A DNA stretch of 5,854 bases from Acidobacteriaceae bacterium (GCA_003139975.1 PLHN01000359.1:1-5854), one strand, 5' to 3'. Shown: positions 1-5,854, counted from the first letter of the stretch. A program made the numbers and translations. Notes: a model not told the origin generated them from the sequence alone.

Positions 1-855
1 TCGCACTTCACCGGCGTCGAAGACGAGGAACTGCAGGACATCGAAGACATCATCAACCGGGAAGTCCTGCGCAACGAAAAAGTCGAGATCGTCGAGAACG
101 TGCCGATTGATGTGGCTGTGAACGAATATCACGCCATGGCGCTGTTCGGTGAAAAGTATGGCGACAAGGTGCGCGTCATCCGGATCGGAGACTTCTCGAC
201 CGAACTCTGCGGCGGCACGCACACGCTCGCGACCGGCGAGATTGGCCTGATCAAAATTCTGAAAGAAGGTAGCGTGTCGTCGGGTGTGCGGCGGATCGAA
301 GCCGTTACCGGAGAAGGCTCGCTGCGCCACTTCCGCAAGGACCACGAACTGGAAGGTGTGGTGGCGACACTTACGAACAAGGAAGCCGAGTCTCCGGCGG
401 AAGCCCTGCGCGGGGAACTTGAGCGGCGCGACGCTGAAATCAAACGCTTGCAGAAGGAACTCGATCAGGCGCGGATGAAGTCGGCATCGTCGAGCGCGGC
501 CAACGTTGGCGACAAGATCAAAGAGGTGCGGGGCATCAAGGTACTCGCGCACCGGGCCGATAATCTCGATCGCGCCCAGTTGCGCACGCTGGTCGATCAA
601 CTGCGCGACAAGCTGGGATCCGGTGTGGTAGTGGTCGGATCGGCCACGAATGGCAACGTCTCGCTGATTGCCGGCGTGACAAAAGACCTGACCAGCCGCG
701 TGCAGGCCGGCAAGATCGTCGGCAAAGTGGCGGAGAAAGTGGGCGGCAAAGGCGGGGGCCGTCCTGACCTGGCCGAAGCTGGTGGCAAAGATGCTGGCGC
801 GCTCGATTCGGCGCTCGCCGACGTGTACGGCGTGGTCGAGTCGCTGTTGGGATAG
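1..855 (+). CDS. alaS: Alanyl-tRNA synthetase, C-terminal part (5' end outside window)
   Basis: This is the last 284 codons of alanyl-tRNA synthetase, the cytoplasmic enzyme that charges tRNA-Ala and edits mischarged Ser/Gly. The frame is open from base 1, so the catalytic domain and the first zinc/editing histidines lie upstream of the window. Visible parts (fragment numbering): end of the SAD-type editing domain with 'MALFGEKYG' and the metal-site motif CGGTH (C70, H74), followed by '[11 protein letters not shown]'. A charged, probably coiled-coil linker follows at about 130-165. The C-terminal DHHA1 (C-Ala) domain contains GGGRPD at 251-256 followed by the 'LAEAGG' segment. It ends with TAG at 853-855. 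All diagnostic C-terminal motifs are intact, so I expect a functional full-length protein (usually about 870-900 residues). An internal ATG at position 100 opens the same frame, but it is not the real start because conserved AlaRS sequence continues upstream of it. Confidence 0.97.
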   Translation, partial: SHFTGVEDEELQDIEDIINREVLRNEKVEIVENVPIDVAVNEYHAMALFGEKYGDKVRVIRIGDFSTELCGGTHTLATGEIGLIKILKEGSVSSGVRRIEAVTGEGSLRHFRKDHELEGVVATLTNKEAESPAEALRGELERRDAEIKRLQKELDQARMKSASSSAANVGDKIKEVRGIKVLAHRADNLDRAQLRTLVDQLRDKLGSGVVVVGSATNGNVSLIAGVTKDLTSRVQAGKIVGKVAEKVGGKGGGRPDLAEAGGKDAGALDSALADVYGVVESLLG

Positions 856-981
856 TCTTCTGTGTTACGCTATGTGCCCAGTGGACCTCTCTCAGGCTTC
901 CTGTTACAGACGAGACGGGGAAGGCCGTAGGGATCCAGGCGCAAAGTTTGTCAGGGTGAGGTTTTGTGGCATTAAAGGGGT

Positions 982-985
982 GAGG
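982..985 (+). promoter_or_regulatory. Ribosome binding site of the SpoIIAA-like gene
   Basis: A GAGG core lies 6 nt before the ATG at 992. It favours that ATG over the upstream in-frame GTG at 980, which has its purine stretch (AAAGGG) too close, and over the much longer open frame that runs back into alaS. Confidence 0.6.
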
Positions 986-991
986 ACGTTC

Positions 992-1354
992 ATGGATGAC
1001 CGCGTCCACTTCTTCGAGCACAAGGGTAAGCAAATCCTGTTGCTTGATTTTTCGCACGCGACTGCGCATCAGATGCAGCTTTTGTTGGAGCATGTGCGCG
1101 TTATCGTGGCGCAACACGCGCGCGAATCGGTCCTGACACTGGCTGATTTTGAAGGCGCGGAAATTGATCACGGCGTCGCCACCAAGATCAAGGAAGTGCT
1201 TACGCTGGACCGTCCTTTCGTGAAAAAGACCGCGTGGGTCGGAACGGACAGTATCCCCCACGCTTTCTTCGAAAACTTCCACAATTTCTCCCAGCGCGAA
1301 ATCGTGACCTTCAAGAAGCGTGAAGAAGCGATGGACTGGCTGGTAGAAAGCTAA
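992..1354 (+). CDS. SpoIIAA-like / STAS-type small protein (120 aa)
   Basis: A 120-residue soluble protein without signal peptide or membrane segment. Its pattern matches the SpoIIAA-like (STAS/SEC14-type) family: an N-terminal beta-hairpin (VHFFEHKGKQILLLDFS, residues 5-21), a helix, a hydrophobic strand 'SVLTLADF', a helix with 'VATKIKEVLTLDRP', a strand 'KKTAWVG', and a C-terminal 'FKKREEAMDWL' like the 'eeAl.WL' ending of that family. The fold class is an assignment by resemblance. Family members are poorly characterised; STAS-like domains can bind lipids or nucleotides or act as anti-sigma antagonists, but nothing here decides between these. The open frame extends back to 782 inside alaS, but the start at 992 is chosen because of its Shine-Dalgarno. 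The gene lies 136 bp behind alaS in the same direction, so it may be read through from alaS or have its own weak promoter. It converges with the Rieske gene. Confidence 0.75.
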   Translation: MDDRVHFFEHKGKQILLLDFSHATAHQMQLLLEHVRVIVAQHARESVLTLADFEGAEIDHGVATKIKEVLTLDRPFVKKTAWVGTDSIPHAFFENFHNFSQREIVTFKKREEAMDWLVES

Positions 1355-1370
1355 TCTCAGAAACTTCCCA

Positions 1371-1395
1371 GTTCTGGGTTCTTAGCTCCCAGGAC
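1371..1395. terminator. Stem-loop between convergent genes, possible bidirectional terminator
   Basis: GTTCTGGG (1371-1378) pairs with CCCAGGAC (1388-1395): eight pairs including one G-T wobble, with a 9-nt loop. It lies 16 nt after the stop of the SpoIIAA-like gene and 20 nt beyond the stop of the Rieske gene on the other strand. A smaller alternative hairpin (CCCAG/CTGGG, 1367-1378) competes with it. Neither side has a clean T tract, so intrinsic termination is uncertain. Confidence 0.4.
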
Positions 1396-1415
1396 AGCTT
1401 CTAGGGCCGCCGCTC

Positions 1416-2525
1416 TCAACTCCTCCACTTCAACGTCACAGGACCCGTCATCGGATGCCGGAATTCGCCGCCGCTTTTCTTCATCTCCAGCATTGCGTTC
1501 TTGAGCGCGAAGTACCACTTCGCAGGACGGTCGGCATCGTCGATCAGCATCAGGTGCGGGTTGTGCTTCAGACCTTCGGACTGCAATTCCATCGTGCGGC
1601 GGTCCTGTTCCACGAATTTTGCGAAGACAAACTTCAGCAGGTCCGATCCGAAGGGAATCCACCGGAATAAGTTCCAGGCCGCAACCACGTCGATGCGGCA
1701 CTGATTCCGTGTAATGGGCGTGACCGTGGTCAAGCTCGAGAACCAATATTTGCCGACGCGGATGATCTCCGACCGCAGATTGGGAAGGACAAAATCAATC
1801 GTGGTCGAGATCGAATCGGCTTTGGCGTAGAGCCGAAGGAGCTTGTAAGGCGCGCTGTTCGAACTAGGGGTATGCGCGCTCATGCGGAAGCCATAGGGAA
1901 TCGGCTCAAATGCTTTCTGCTTCTCATGGATCGAATGCCGTGTGCGCCACCACCATGCTTGGTGGACAAAAGGCCCATGAGCGGGATCCATCAGCCCAAT
2001 GATGCCGTGATCGACGGAGCAGGGAAGGTCGGCCGTGAGATACGCGAGCTTGTATTGCTCGCTAAATTTCGGAATCTCAGGCGCACGCGCGGGCGCAGTC
2101 TTCGTAAAGCCGGCGTTGGCCGGCCTAGGGTCGGGGACGAATACCCAGATAAAATCGTCGCGCTCTTCGCAGGGGTAACTGCCGACGTAGATGCGATCGA
2201 CCTTGATCTTCTGTTCGGCAACGAGCGACGGAATCAGCGTGCACTGGCCCGAGTGCGCGTCGAATTTCCAGCCATGGTAAGGGCACTCGACGTGCTGCCC
2301 GTCGAACTGTCCGTACGAAAGCGGCATGCCGCGATGTGGGCACGCGTTGCGCAGGGCAAAGGGCTTGCCTTGGACGTCGCGGCCGATGACAAGCGGCTGT
2401 TCGAGCAGTTTCGTCGCCTGCAATTCGTTGGAGCGGATTTTGTCGCTGGCGAGCGCACGATACCAGAAGCCGAACAGCATGAGCGCATCGGGCGTTTGTT
2501 GCTGAAGTGGAGAGTCGTCGGGCAT
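1416..2525 (-). CDS. Rieske-type aromatic ring-hydroxylating oxygenase, alpha-subunit-like (369 aa)
   Basis: A complete Rieske non-haem iron oxygenase. The N-terminal Rieske domain binds a [2Fe-2S] cluster through C62-x-H64 (CPHRG) and C81-x2-H84 (CPYHGW). The catalytic domain has D180-x2-H183-x4-H188 (MDPAHGPFVH), matching the bridging Asp and two iron-ligand His of this superfamily, and D308 in 'FVEQDRRTMELQ' as the likely third ligand. A 'WWWRTR' patch follows the histidines. The architecture and the EQD motif resemble the single-component alpha-only group (vanillate demethylase / pheophorbide a oxygenase-like) rather than classic alpha3beta3 dioxygenases. The substrate cannot be read from the sequence. 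No ferredoxin, reductase or beta subunit is encoded nearby, so electrons must come from elsewhere. The ATG at 2525 is the only ATG before an in-frame stop at 2568-2570, yet it has no recognisable Shine-Dalgarno. It is downstream of the ChaN-like gene with a 95-bp gap and may be cotranscribed. Confidence 0.93.
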   Translation of the reverse strand: MPDDSPLQQQTPDALMLFGFWYRALASDKIRSNELQATKLLEQPLVIGRDVQGKPFALRNACPHRGMPLSYGQFDGQHVECPYHGWKFDAHSGQCTLIPSLVAEQKIKVDRIYVGSYPCEERDDFIWVFVPDPRPANAGFTKTAPARAPEIPKFSEQYKLAYLTADLPCSVDHGIIGLMDPAHGPFVHQAWWWRTRHSIHEKQKAFEPIPYGFRMSAHTPSSNSAPYKLLRLYAKADSISTTIDFVLPNLRSEIIRVGKYWFSSLTTVTPITRNQCRIDVVAAWNLFRWIPFGSDLLKFVFAKFVEQDRRTMELQSEGLKHNPHLMLIDDADRPAKWYFALKNAMLEMKKSGGEFRHPMTGPVTLKWRS

Positions 2526-2548
2526 CGGACAGGTGAGAATACCGCAAG

Positions 2549-2580
2549 GCTTCGAGGTTTCAAAGTTTCAAGGTTGCAAG
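2549..2580. repeat. Four degenerate tandem 8-bp units, consensus GTTTCAAG
   Basis: Consecutive octamers start at 2549, 2557, 2565 and 2573. The second and third differ from each other by one base, and the first and fourth are more degenerate. The array fills much of the gap between the ChaN-like gene and the Rieske gene and lies just upstream of the latter. A reverse-complement copy sits at 2609-2616. Confidence 0.65.
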
Positions 2581-2620
2581 CAGCCTTAGTGCATGACCAC
2601 CTGCCCGCCTTGAAACTTTG
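2561..2620 (-). terminator. 13-bp perfect inverted repeat after the ChaN-like gene, possible terminator or RNA hairpin
   Basis: CAAAGTTTCAAGG at 2561-2573 is the exact reverse complement of 2608-2620, with a 34-nt loop. The right arm directly abuts the stop codon (2621-2623) of the minus-strand ChaN-like gene, so the hairpin would form in its 3' transcript. The loop is long and no T tract follows, so it could instead stabilise the mRNA 3' end, cause partial termination before the Rieske gene, or simply be a dispersed intergenic palindrome. The structure is seen in the sequence; its role is inference. Confidence 0.45.
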
Positions 2621-4273
2621 TTATTTTAGCCGTGTTTGCAGATGAGCGTAAACGTGGCTGGCAGCGCCCGGTTCTTCGAGGTGAGCGAGGAACAGGCGGC
2701 GCAGGGCGGCCGGGCCGATGCGGCCCTCAATGTAAGCGTCGTACAGATCGTTTCCGAGCAGGCATCCAAGCTGTTCGGTGAGATATTCCCACTTCCGCCC
2801 ATTGAAGGCGAGTGCTCGGGTCCAGTCTGGACTTGCCGGTCGCAACCGGTGCGCACGGCTCGATTGCCGGTGCCATGCAAGAAAGTCGAGAACTTCAAGC
2901 ACATCGGAATAGGGTAGCGAACTCTGCTCTTCGAGGTCGCCGCGCGTCAGCTCGTACAGCTGCCGTAAATCGGCGTCGCGAAATGCTGGACGCGCCGGAT
3001 AGAGGATGCGTGAACCAAAGCAGGCCAGGGCATTCTCGATCGTAGCTGTGAAAAAAGCATCCTCCGGTCCGCGAGGCGTGGGCGCTTTGCCGTTAACACG
3101 ATCGGGAACGCCGCGGCAGGCATGATGAAGGAATCGCGTGGCATCCTCGGTAGCTGAAATCATTTCAAACTTGCGAATGTAAAAAGCGTTGAGCGGTGCC
3201 AGATACGTACTGCCCCGTTCGCGGACCCGGCGCAACAGCGAGCGCCGCAGAGCCACCGGGAAGCCCTTGCGTGAGAGCAGCCGGCGCAAAAGTGTATCCG
3301 AATTGCGGGAATGTACTTCGGGCATCAGATCTACCAGCATCTGAGGCTGCGTGGTGTTATGCGCGGAGTAAAGCTTGATTCCAAGAAAGCGCACCAGCCC
3401 ATCAATCAGGTTGAAGACCGTGGGGGCTAAATCGGGCGCGCCGCTGTCATCCCGGACACAACGACTCAAGTAGAGGCGGTAGTGTTCGTACTTTTCGAGC
3501 GGCGTCGCATTGAAAACGCAAAGAACGTCATCCGCGACGCGGACTGCACCCACGTGATCGAGCTTCTCGCCCGCAGCGCGCCAGTAGAGATTGTCCACGT
3601 TCTGCAGAACGATCAGCGTGCGATCTTCGGGCAACTGGCCGCGGACCTGCAGGGGCAAATGCAGCGGCGCAAGGTGCGACTCGCCGAAAAGCACCATTAC
3701 CAGCGCCTCGGGATGACGCCGGCGGATCTCTGCGATTTTTCCAGCCGCATGGCGGTCGCGCGCTCCGATCTTCCTCAGATCTTCGCGGGGCATGCAGTCC
3801 AGGCCATAGAGGCCCACGGCGTGTTCACGCGCCGCCGAGAGTAAGTCATAGAACGGATCCCAGTCATAGCCCCAGTCGAGATCAAACCGAATGCGCTGGC
3901 GAAGCTCGGCTTCATCGATTTCGCCGCGCCACCACTCATCGATAATGTGCTGGTCGCGCGAAAAAATCGTTTCCACGCCTACCACCACGGATCGCCAGCG
4001 AACTGCCGCATCGCGGAGTAGAGATGCCAGGTACCGCTGCGAACTGGGCAACGCGTGGTAGTCCGCGATGAGCGCGATTTCGGCTTCCGAGATCGCTTCA
4101 CGCACCTGGATCGGGTCGAGTACGGCTTGGTAAGAGCGGTAGGCGTCGTAGAAATCGCGCAAGTATTTCCGTCCGCCAGCCTGGTCGTAAGAGCGAATTT
4201 CGCGTTCCACACTGGCAGTTGCGTGCAGCTGCGCTGCGCTGCGCCGCGATCGTAAGATGCCAGTCGTCGCCAT
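2621..4273 (-). CDS. ChaN-like (haem-binding uptake / Tiki-TraB superfamily) protein, 550 aa
   Basis: The N-terminal half (about residues 55-260) resembles the ChaN / DUF399 'haem-binding uptake' family of the Tiki/TraB/EreA superfamily. It has IADYHALPSSQR (69-80, with the first conserved His H73), VVVGVE (96-101), 'WDPFYDLLSAA', YGLDCMPRED (156-165), RDRHAA (172-177) and GESHLAP (197-203, second conserved Glu-His). These E/H positions are the expected metal or haem site in the superfamily. Characterised ChaN is a small lipoprotein, but this protein has no signal peptide or lipobox, so it is probably cytoplasmic. The C-terminal 265 or so residues are charged and look helical; I do not recognise a domain there. 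The ATG at 4273 is the first in frame; an AGAAGG lies 16 nt upstream, too far to be a good Shine-Dalgarno, so the start is less certain than the family. The gene diverges from ubiX and precedes the Rieske gene. Function, especially haem binding, is inferred from family only. Confidence 0.82.
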   Translation of the reverse strand: MATTGILRSRRSAAQLHATASVEREIRSYDQAGGRKYLRDFYDAYRSYQAVLDPIQVREAISEAEIALIADYHALPSSQRYLASLLRDAAVRWRSVVVGVETIFSRDQHIIDEWWRGEIDEAELRQRIRFDLDWGYDWDPFYDLLSAAREHAVGLYGLDCMPREDLRKIGARDRHAAGKIAEIRRRHPEALVMVLFGESHLAPLHLPLQVRGQLPEDRTLIVLQNVDNLYWRAAGEKLDHVGAVRVADDVLCVFNATPLEKYEHYRLYLSRCVRDDSGAPDLAPTVFNLIDGLVRFLGIKLYSAHNTTQPQMLVDLMPEVHSRNSDTLLRRLLSRKGFPVALRRSLLRRVRERGSTYLAPLNAFYIRKFEMISATEDATRFLHHACRGVPDRVNGKAPTPRGPEDAFFTATIENALACFGSRILYPARPAFRDADLRQLYELTRGDLEEQSSLPYSDVLEVLDFLAWHRQSSRAHRLRPASPDWTRALAFNGRKWEYLTEQLGCLLGNDLYDAYIEGRIGPAALRRLFLAHLEEPGAASHVYAHLQTRLK

Positions 4274-4352
4274 CGAATCAGTGCCGATACCTTCTAGGCT
4301 CGTCGCGTCTCATCTGCATCCCGGCAAGCCTCTGCAGCGTCCCCAATGCGCC

Positions 4353-4381
4353 TTGACTTGTTTTGGATGCGCCCCTATGCT
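4353..4381 (+). promoter_or_regulatory. Sigma70-type promoter for ubiX
   Basis: TTGACT (4353-4358) and TATGCT (4376-4381) are separated by exactly 17 bp, a good -35/-10 pair. Transcription would begin near 4388, giving a leader of about 45 nt before the TTG start at 4433. The promoter lies in the 159-bp divergent gap shared with the ChaN-like gene; I found no comparably good promoter on the other strand. Confidence 0.6.
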
Positions 4382-4418
4382 CAAACGTCTTGAGCCACTC
4401 GGCCATTTCTTTTGCTTT

Positions 4419-4424
4419 AGGGGG
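4419..4424 (+). promoter_or_regulatory. Ribosome binding site deciding the TTG start of ubiX
   Basis: AGGGGG lies 8 nt upstream of TTG 4433. An in-frame TAG at 4418-4420 overlaps the site, and no ATG or GTG precedes the conserved TGASG motif, so the protein must start at this TTG (or at a less likely ATT one codon earlier). Confidence 0.75.
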
Positions 4425-4432
4425 CACCAATT

Positions 4433-5041
4433 TTGCCTGTATCATCGCCGGAAAACCTGACCATCGCCACCACTGGCGCCAGCGGGTCCATCTTTCTCAA
4501 ACACTTCCTGCTCGCGGTCGAACGCGATCACCGCGTGAAGACCGTTAACTTCATCGCTTCCGACAGTGGCCTGCGCGTCTTGGCCGAAGAACTATCGATC
4601 GAACGCCGCTCGGATCTGGTACGACAAATCATCGGCGCCGCGTCGGCGAAAATTCACGTCCAATCGAACGCCGACATCGGGGCGAACGTGGCCAGCGGGT
4701 CGTATCCATCGGACGCAATGGTCGTAATTCCGTGCAGCATGGGCACCCTCGGCCGCATCGCCAACGGTATGGCTTCGCATCTAATCGAGCGGGCCGCCGA
4801 CGTAACTCTCAAAGAGCGCCGCCCGCTCGTACTCTGCGTGCGCGAAACCCCACTCAACAAGATCCACATTCGCAACATGTCGCTCGTCGCTGATGCCGGC
4901 GCGACCATCTTTCCGCTAATCCCGACCTTCTATAACCATCCCTCGAGTGCGGATGCGATGGCCCAGGACTTCTCAAACCGCGTGCTCACCCACATCGACC
5001 TTCCCCAGCCGAACGCCTATCAATGGAAAAACAACGGTTAG
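4433..5041 (+). CDS. ubiX: Flavin prenyltransferase UbiX
   Basis: UbiX joins dimethylallyl phosphate to FMN, making the prenylated flavin cofactor that UbiD-type decarboxylases need in quinone biosynthesis or aromatic acid metabolism. It is a soluble cytoplasmic flavoprotein. The 202 residues match the usual family length. Motifs: the TTGASGS nucleotide-binding loop (13-19), IASDSG (41-46), SGSYPSDAMVVIPCSMGTL (88-106), the prenyl-phosphate site around RAADVTLKERR (R120, K127) and LCVRETPLNKIHIRNM (R137, E138), then the 'FYNHPSS' C-terminal segment. All key positions look intact. It starts at TTG, which extends about nine residues ahead of the Rossmann strand. It ends with TAG at 5039-5041. 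No ubiD is in the window, so the partner decarboxylase is elsewhere. The family contains Pad1/BsdB-type members, so a role outside quinone synthesis is possible. Confidence 0.95.
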   Translation: MPVSSPENLTIATTGASGSIFLKHFLLAVERDHRVKTVNFIASDSGLRVLAEELSIERRSDLVRQIIGAASAKIHVQSNADIGANVASGSYPSDAMVVIPCSMGTLGRIANGMASHLIERAADVTLKERRPLVLCVRETPLNKIHIRNMSLVADAGATIFPLIPTFYNHPSSADAMAQDFSNRVLTHIDLPQPNAYQWKNNG

Positions 5042-5301
5042 CGGTTGGTGGCTATGAACCGAATCCCCGCCTGTGTACTCTCTTCAAAATCGCACGAAAC
5101 GGCCGCCTTCTTGGCCGCAAATGGCTAAGTGCTGGCCTCCGATTCAGTCTAGGGACGAAAAGGTAACAAAGGTAGGTATCTGCTGGGCATGTACCGCGAG
5201 TTGACGCGAAGCAGGTCGGCCTTGTAAGGGAGCTGTTTAACCCGGTTTGTGCGGCGTGGCGGAGCCGCGAGAGTGAGCGCGGATTCTCAAGCTGCTGCTG
5301 A
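5042..5301. other. Intergenic stretch without recognised genes
   Basis: About 260 bp between ubiX and the tRNA promoter. I see no convincing gene: the only long minus-strand frame is arginine-rich and unlike any family I know. Short stems (CGGTT/AACCG at 5042-5061; GCGGC/GCCGC near 5252-5269) lack T tracts, so no clear terminator for ubiX can be called. Confidence 0.5.
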
Positions 5302-5310
5302 TGGTATAAT
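5302..5310 (+). promoter_or_regulatory. Extended -10 promoter of tRNA-Lys
   Basis: TGGTATAAT is a perfect extended -10 element (TGn plus consensus TATAAT). It ends 27 bp before the mature tRNA start, placing transcription initiation near 5317. The -35 region (around 5282-5287) is weak, which fits extended -10 promoters. Confidence 0.7.
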
Positions 5311-5337
5311 CTAAATTCTTTACACCGCACACCCTTC

Positions 5338-5413
<76 letters not shown>

Positions 5414-5459
5414 TCTTTTCAAGCACTTGGCAGCTTCGGCTCGATCCCCATTCCACCGA

Positions 5460-5480
5460 TTGTGTCCTTTTTGTGTCCTT
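5460..5480. repeat. Direct repeat TTGTGTCCTT, two copies 11 bp apart
   Basis: Two exact 10-bp copies lie at 5460-5469 and 5471-5480, one helical turn apart, between the tRNA and the integrase; the second runs into the integrase stop codon. The position suits arm-type binding sites for the integrase or excisionase, but this is inference. Confidence 0.6.
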
Positions 5481-5854
5481 ACTGGACTCGATGGCTGGCC
5501 ACCTCGGCCACCTCATCGATGTTTTGGTGCTGGTACTTCATGGTTGTGCTCACGGTCGTGTGTCCCATGACGTTCATGACCGCGAACAAGTTTTTGGTCG
5601 CCCGATACATTTCAGTTCCAAAGCCATGACGCGCGCAATAGAGGACGAGGTCAATTGGCAACCCGGCCTCCTTCCTGGCTTTCTCGAACTGTTTGGCGAC
5701 CGTTGTCAGATGCCCACCGCGGGCGCGTTTTTGAGGGAAAGATCCATCCCTCCTTCTGCTCCGAGTATCGCGCCAGAAGTACTTGGCGAACCCGCGGACT
5801 GATTGGCACGAATCTTCGTCCCTTGGGCGATTTGCTCTCGTAGACGAAATATCG
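5479..5854 (-). pseudogene. Tyrosine recombinase (phage/island integrase), C-terminal part, frameshifted and cut by window edge
   Basis: The minus strand from the right edge reads an integrase catalytic domain in two frames. From 5854 to 5729 one frame gives the beta-hairpin with a likely catalytic Lys ('YESKSPKGRRFVPIS') and 'EQKEGWIFPSK'. The homology then continues in another frame as 'KRARGGHLTTVAKQFEKAR', the box II segment LYCARHGFGT (Arg codon 5629-5631), 'VMGHTT' (His codon 5560-5562) and the nucleophile Tyr in 'MKYQHQ' (codon 5533-5535), ending at TAA 5479-5481. The break maps to a run of five A (T5 on the plus strand, 5728-5732); four would restore one frame. Read straight, the first frame stops soon after. 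The box II first position is Tyr rather than the usual His. The frame holding the Tyr nucleophile also stays open to the edge, so automated calling would give a wrong N-terminal part. The N-terminal arm- and core-binding domains and the first catalytic Arg lie beyond the window. A sequencing error is possible. Confidence 0.85.

Noticed and set aside
948..975. Promoter for the SpoIIAA-like gene (TTGTCA, 16 bp, CATTAA)
   Set aside because: The -10 match is poor and transcription would start almost at the ribosome binding site. Too weak to list as a feature.
536..1282. 248-codon minus-strand open frame across the alaS end and the SpoIIAA-like gene
   Set aside because: It spans two real plus-strand genes and an intergenic gap, is arginine/proline-rich in its C-terminal half, and has no recognisable domain.
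1872..2645. 257-codon plus-strand open frame opposite the Rieske gene
   Set aside because: It lies antisense to a gene with complete Rieske and iron-site motifs. Its translation resembles no family and looks like the usual shadow of a GC-rich gene.
5042..5061. Terminator hairpin after ubiX (CGGTT/AACCG)
   Set aside because: Only five pairs with a 10-nt loop and no T tract.
5201..5229. TTGACG with GTAAGG as an upstream promoter for the tRNA
   Set aside because: The -10 match is poor and the site is over 100 bp from the tRNA, which has a far better extended -10 just upstream.
5052..5330. 92-codon minus-strand open frame between ubiX and the tRNA
   Set aside because: Arginine-rich low-information sequence that starts on top of the tRNA promoter region; no family resemblance and no properly spaced ribosome binding site.
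5728..5732. Programmed frameshifting site in the integrase
   Set aside because: Joining the frames needs a +1 shift, whereas short A runs normally promote -1 shifts, and no stimulatory structure is evident. A plain indel or sequencing error is simpler.
5473..5802. 109-codon plus-strand open frame over the integrase
   Set aside because: It is the antisense of the integrase catalytic core, whose GH and Tyr motifs are clear on the minus strand.

Overview
The window looks like ordinary chromosomal backbone of a moderately GC-rich bacterium that ends in a mobile-element boundary. Gene content and protein style (a SpoIIAA-like protein, a cyanobacterial/acidobacterial-type Rieske oxygenase, a ChaN-like protein, and an integrase with an unusual 'LYCARH' box) suggest an Acidobacteriota member. 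That is an inference from family resemblance; there is no marker here that proves it.

Layout, left to right. Positions 1-855 (+) hold the 3' third of alaS (alanyl-tRNA synthetase), cut by the window edge. Positions 992-1354 (+) hold a small SpoIIAA/STAS-like protein with its own Shine-Dalgarno. A stem-loop lies between this gene and the convergent minus-strand block. That block contains, in transcription order, a 550-residue ChaN-like (Tiki/TraB-superfamily) protein (4273-2621) and a complete Rieske-type mononuclear iron oxygenase (2525-1416). The 95-bp gap between them carries an unusual 8-bp tandem repeat with an inverted copy. Diverging from this block is ubiX (4433-5041, +), a flavin prenyltransferase gene with a TTG start, a strong Shine-Dalgarno and a good sigma70-type promoter.

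After about 300 bp of unassigned sequence comes tRNA-Lys(CTT) (5338-5413, CCA encoded, extended -10 promoter). Directly behind it, in the opposite orientation, is the C-terminal part of a tyrosine recombinase (5479 to the right edge). Its reading frame is broken by one extra base in a T5/A5 run. A 10-bp direct repeat sits between the tRNA and the integrase, overlapping the integrase stop codon. This is the standard geometry of a genomic island or prophage integrated at a tRNA 3' end, so the sequence to the right of the window is probably foreign DNA.

Functional links: the ChaN-like protein and the Rieske oxygenase are the only pair that might work together, since ChaN relatives bind haem and some Rieske oxygenases related to this one act on tetrapyrroles. 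That is a hypothesis. UbiX would supply prenylated FMN to a UbiD-type decarboxylase encoded elsewhere. I see no CRISPR array, no defence system and no clearly new multi-gene system. The most noteworthy items are the integrase frameshift, the island boundary, the two repeat structures and the ChaN-like/Rieske pairing.
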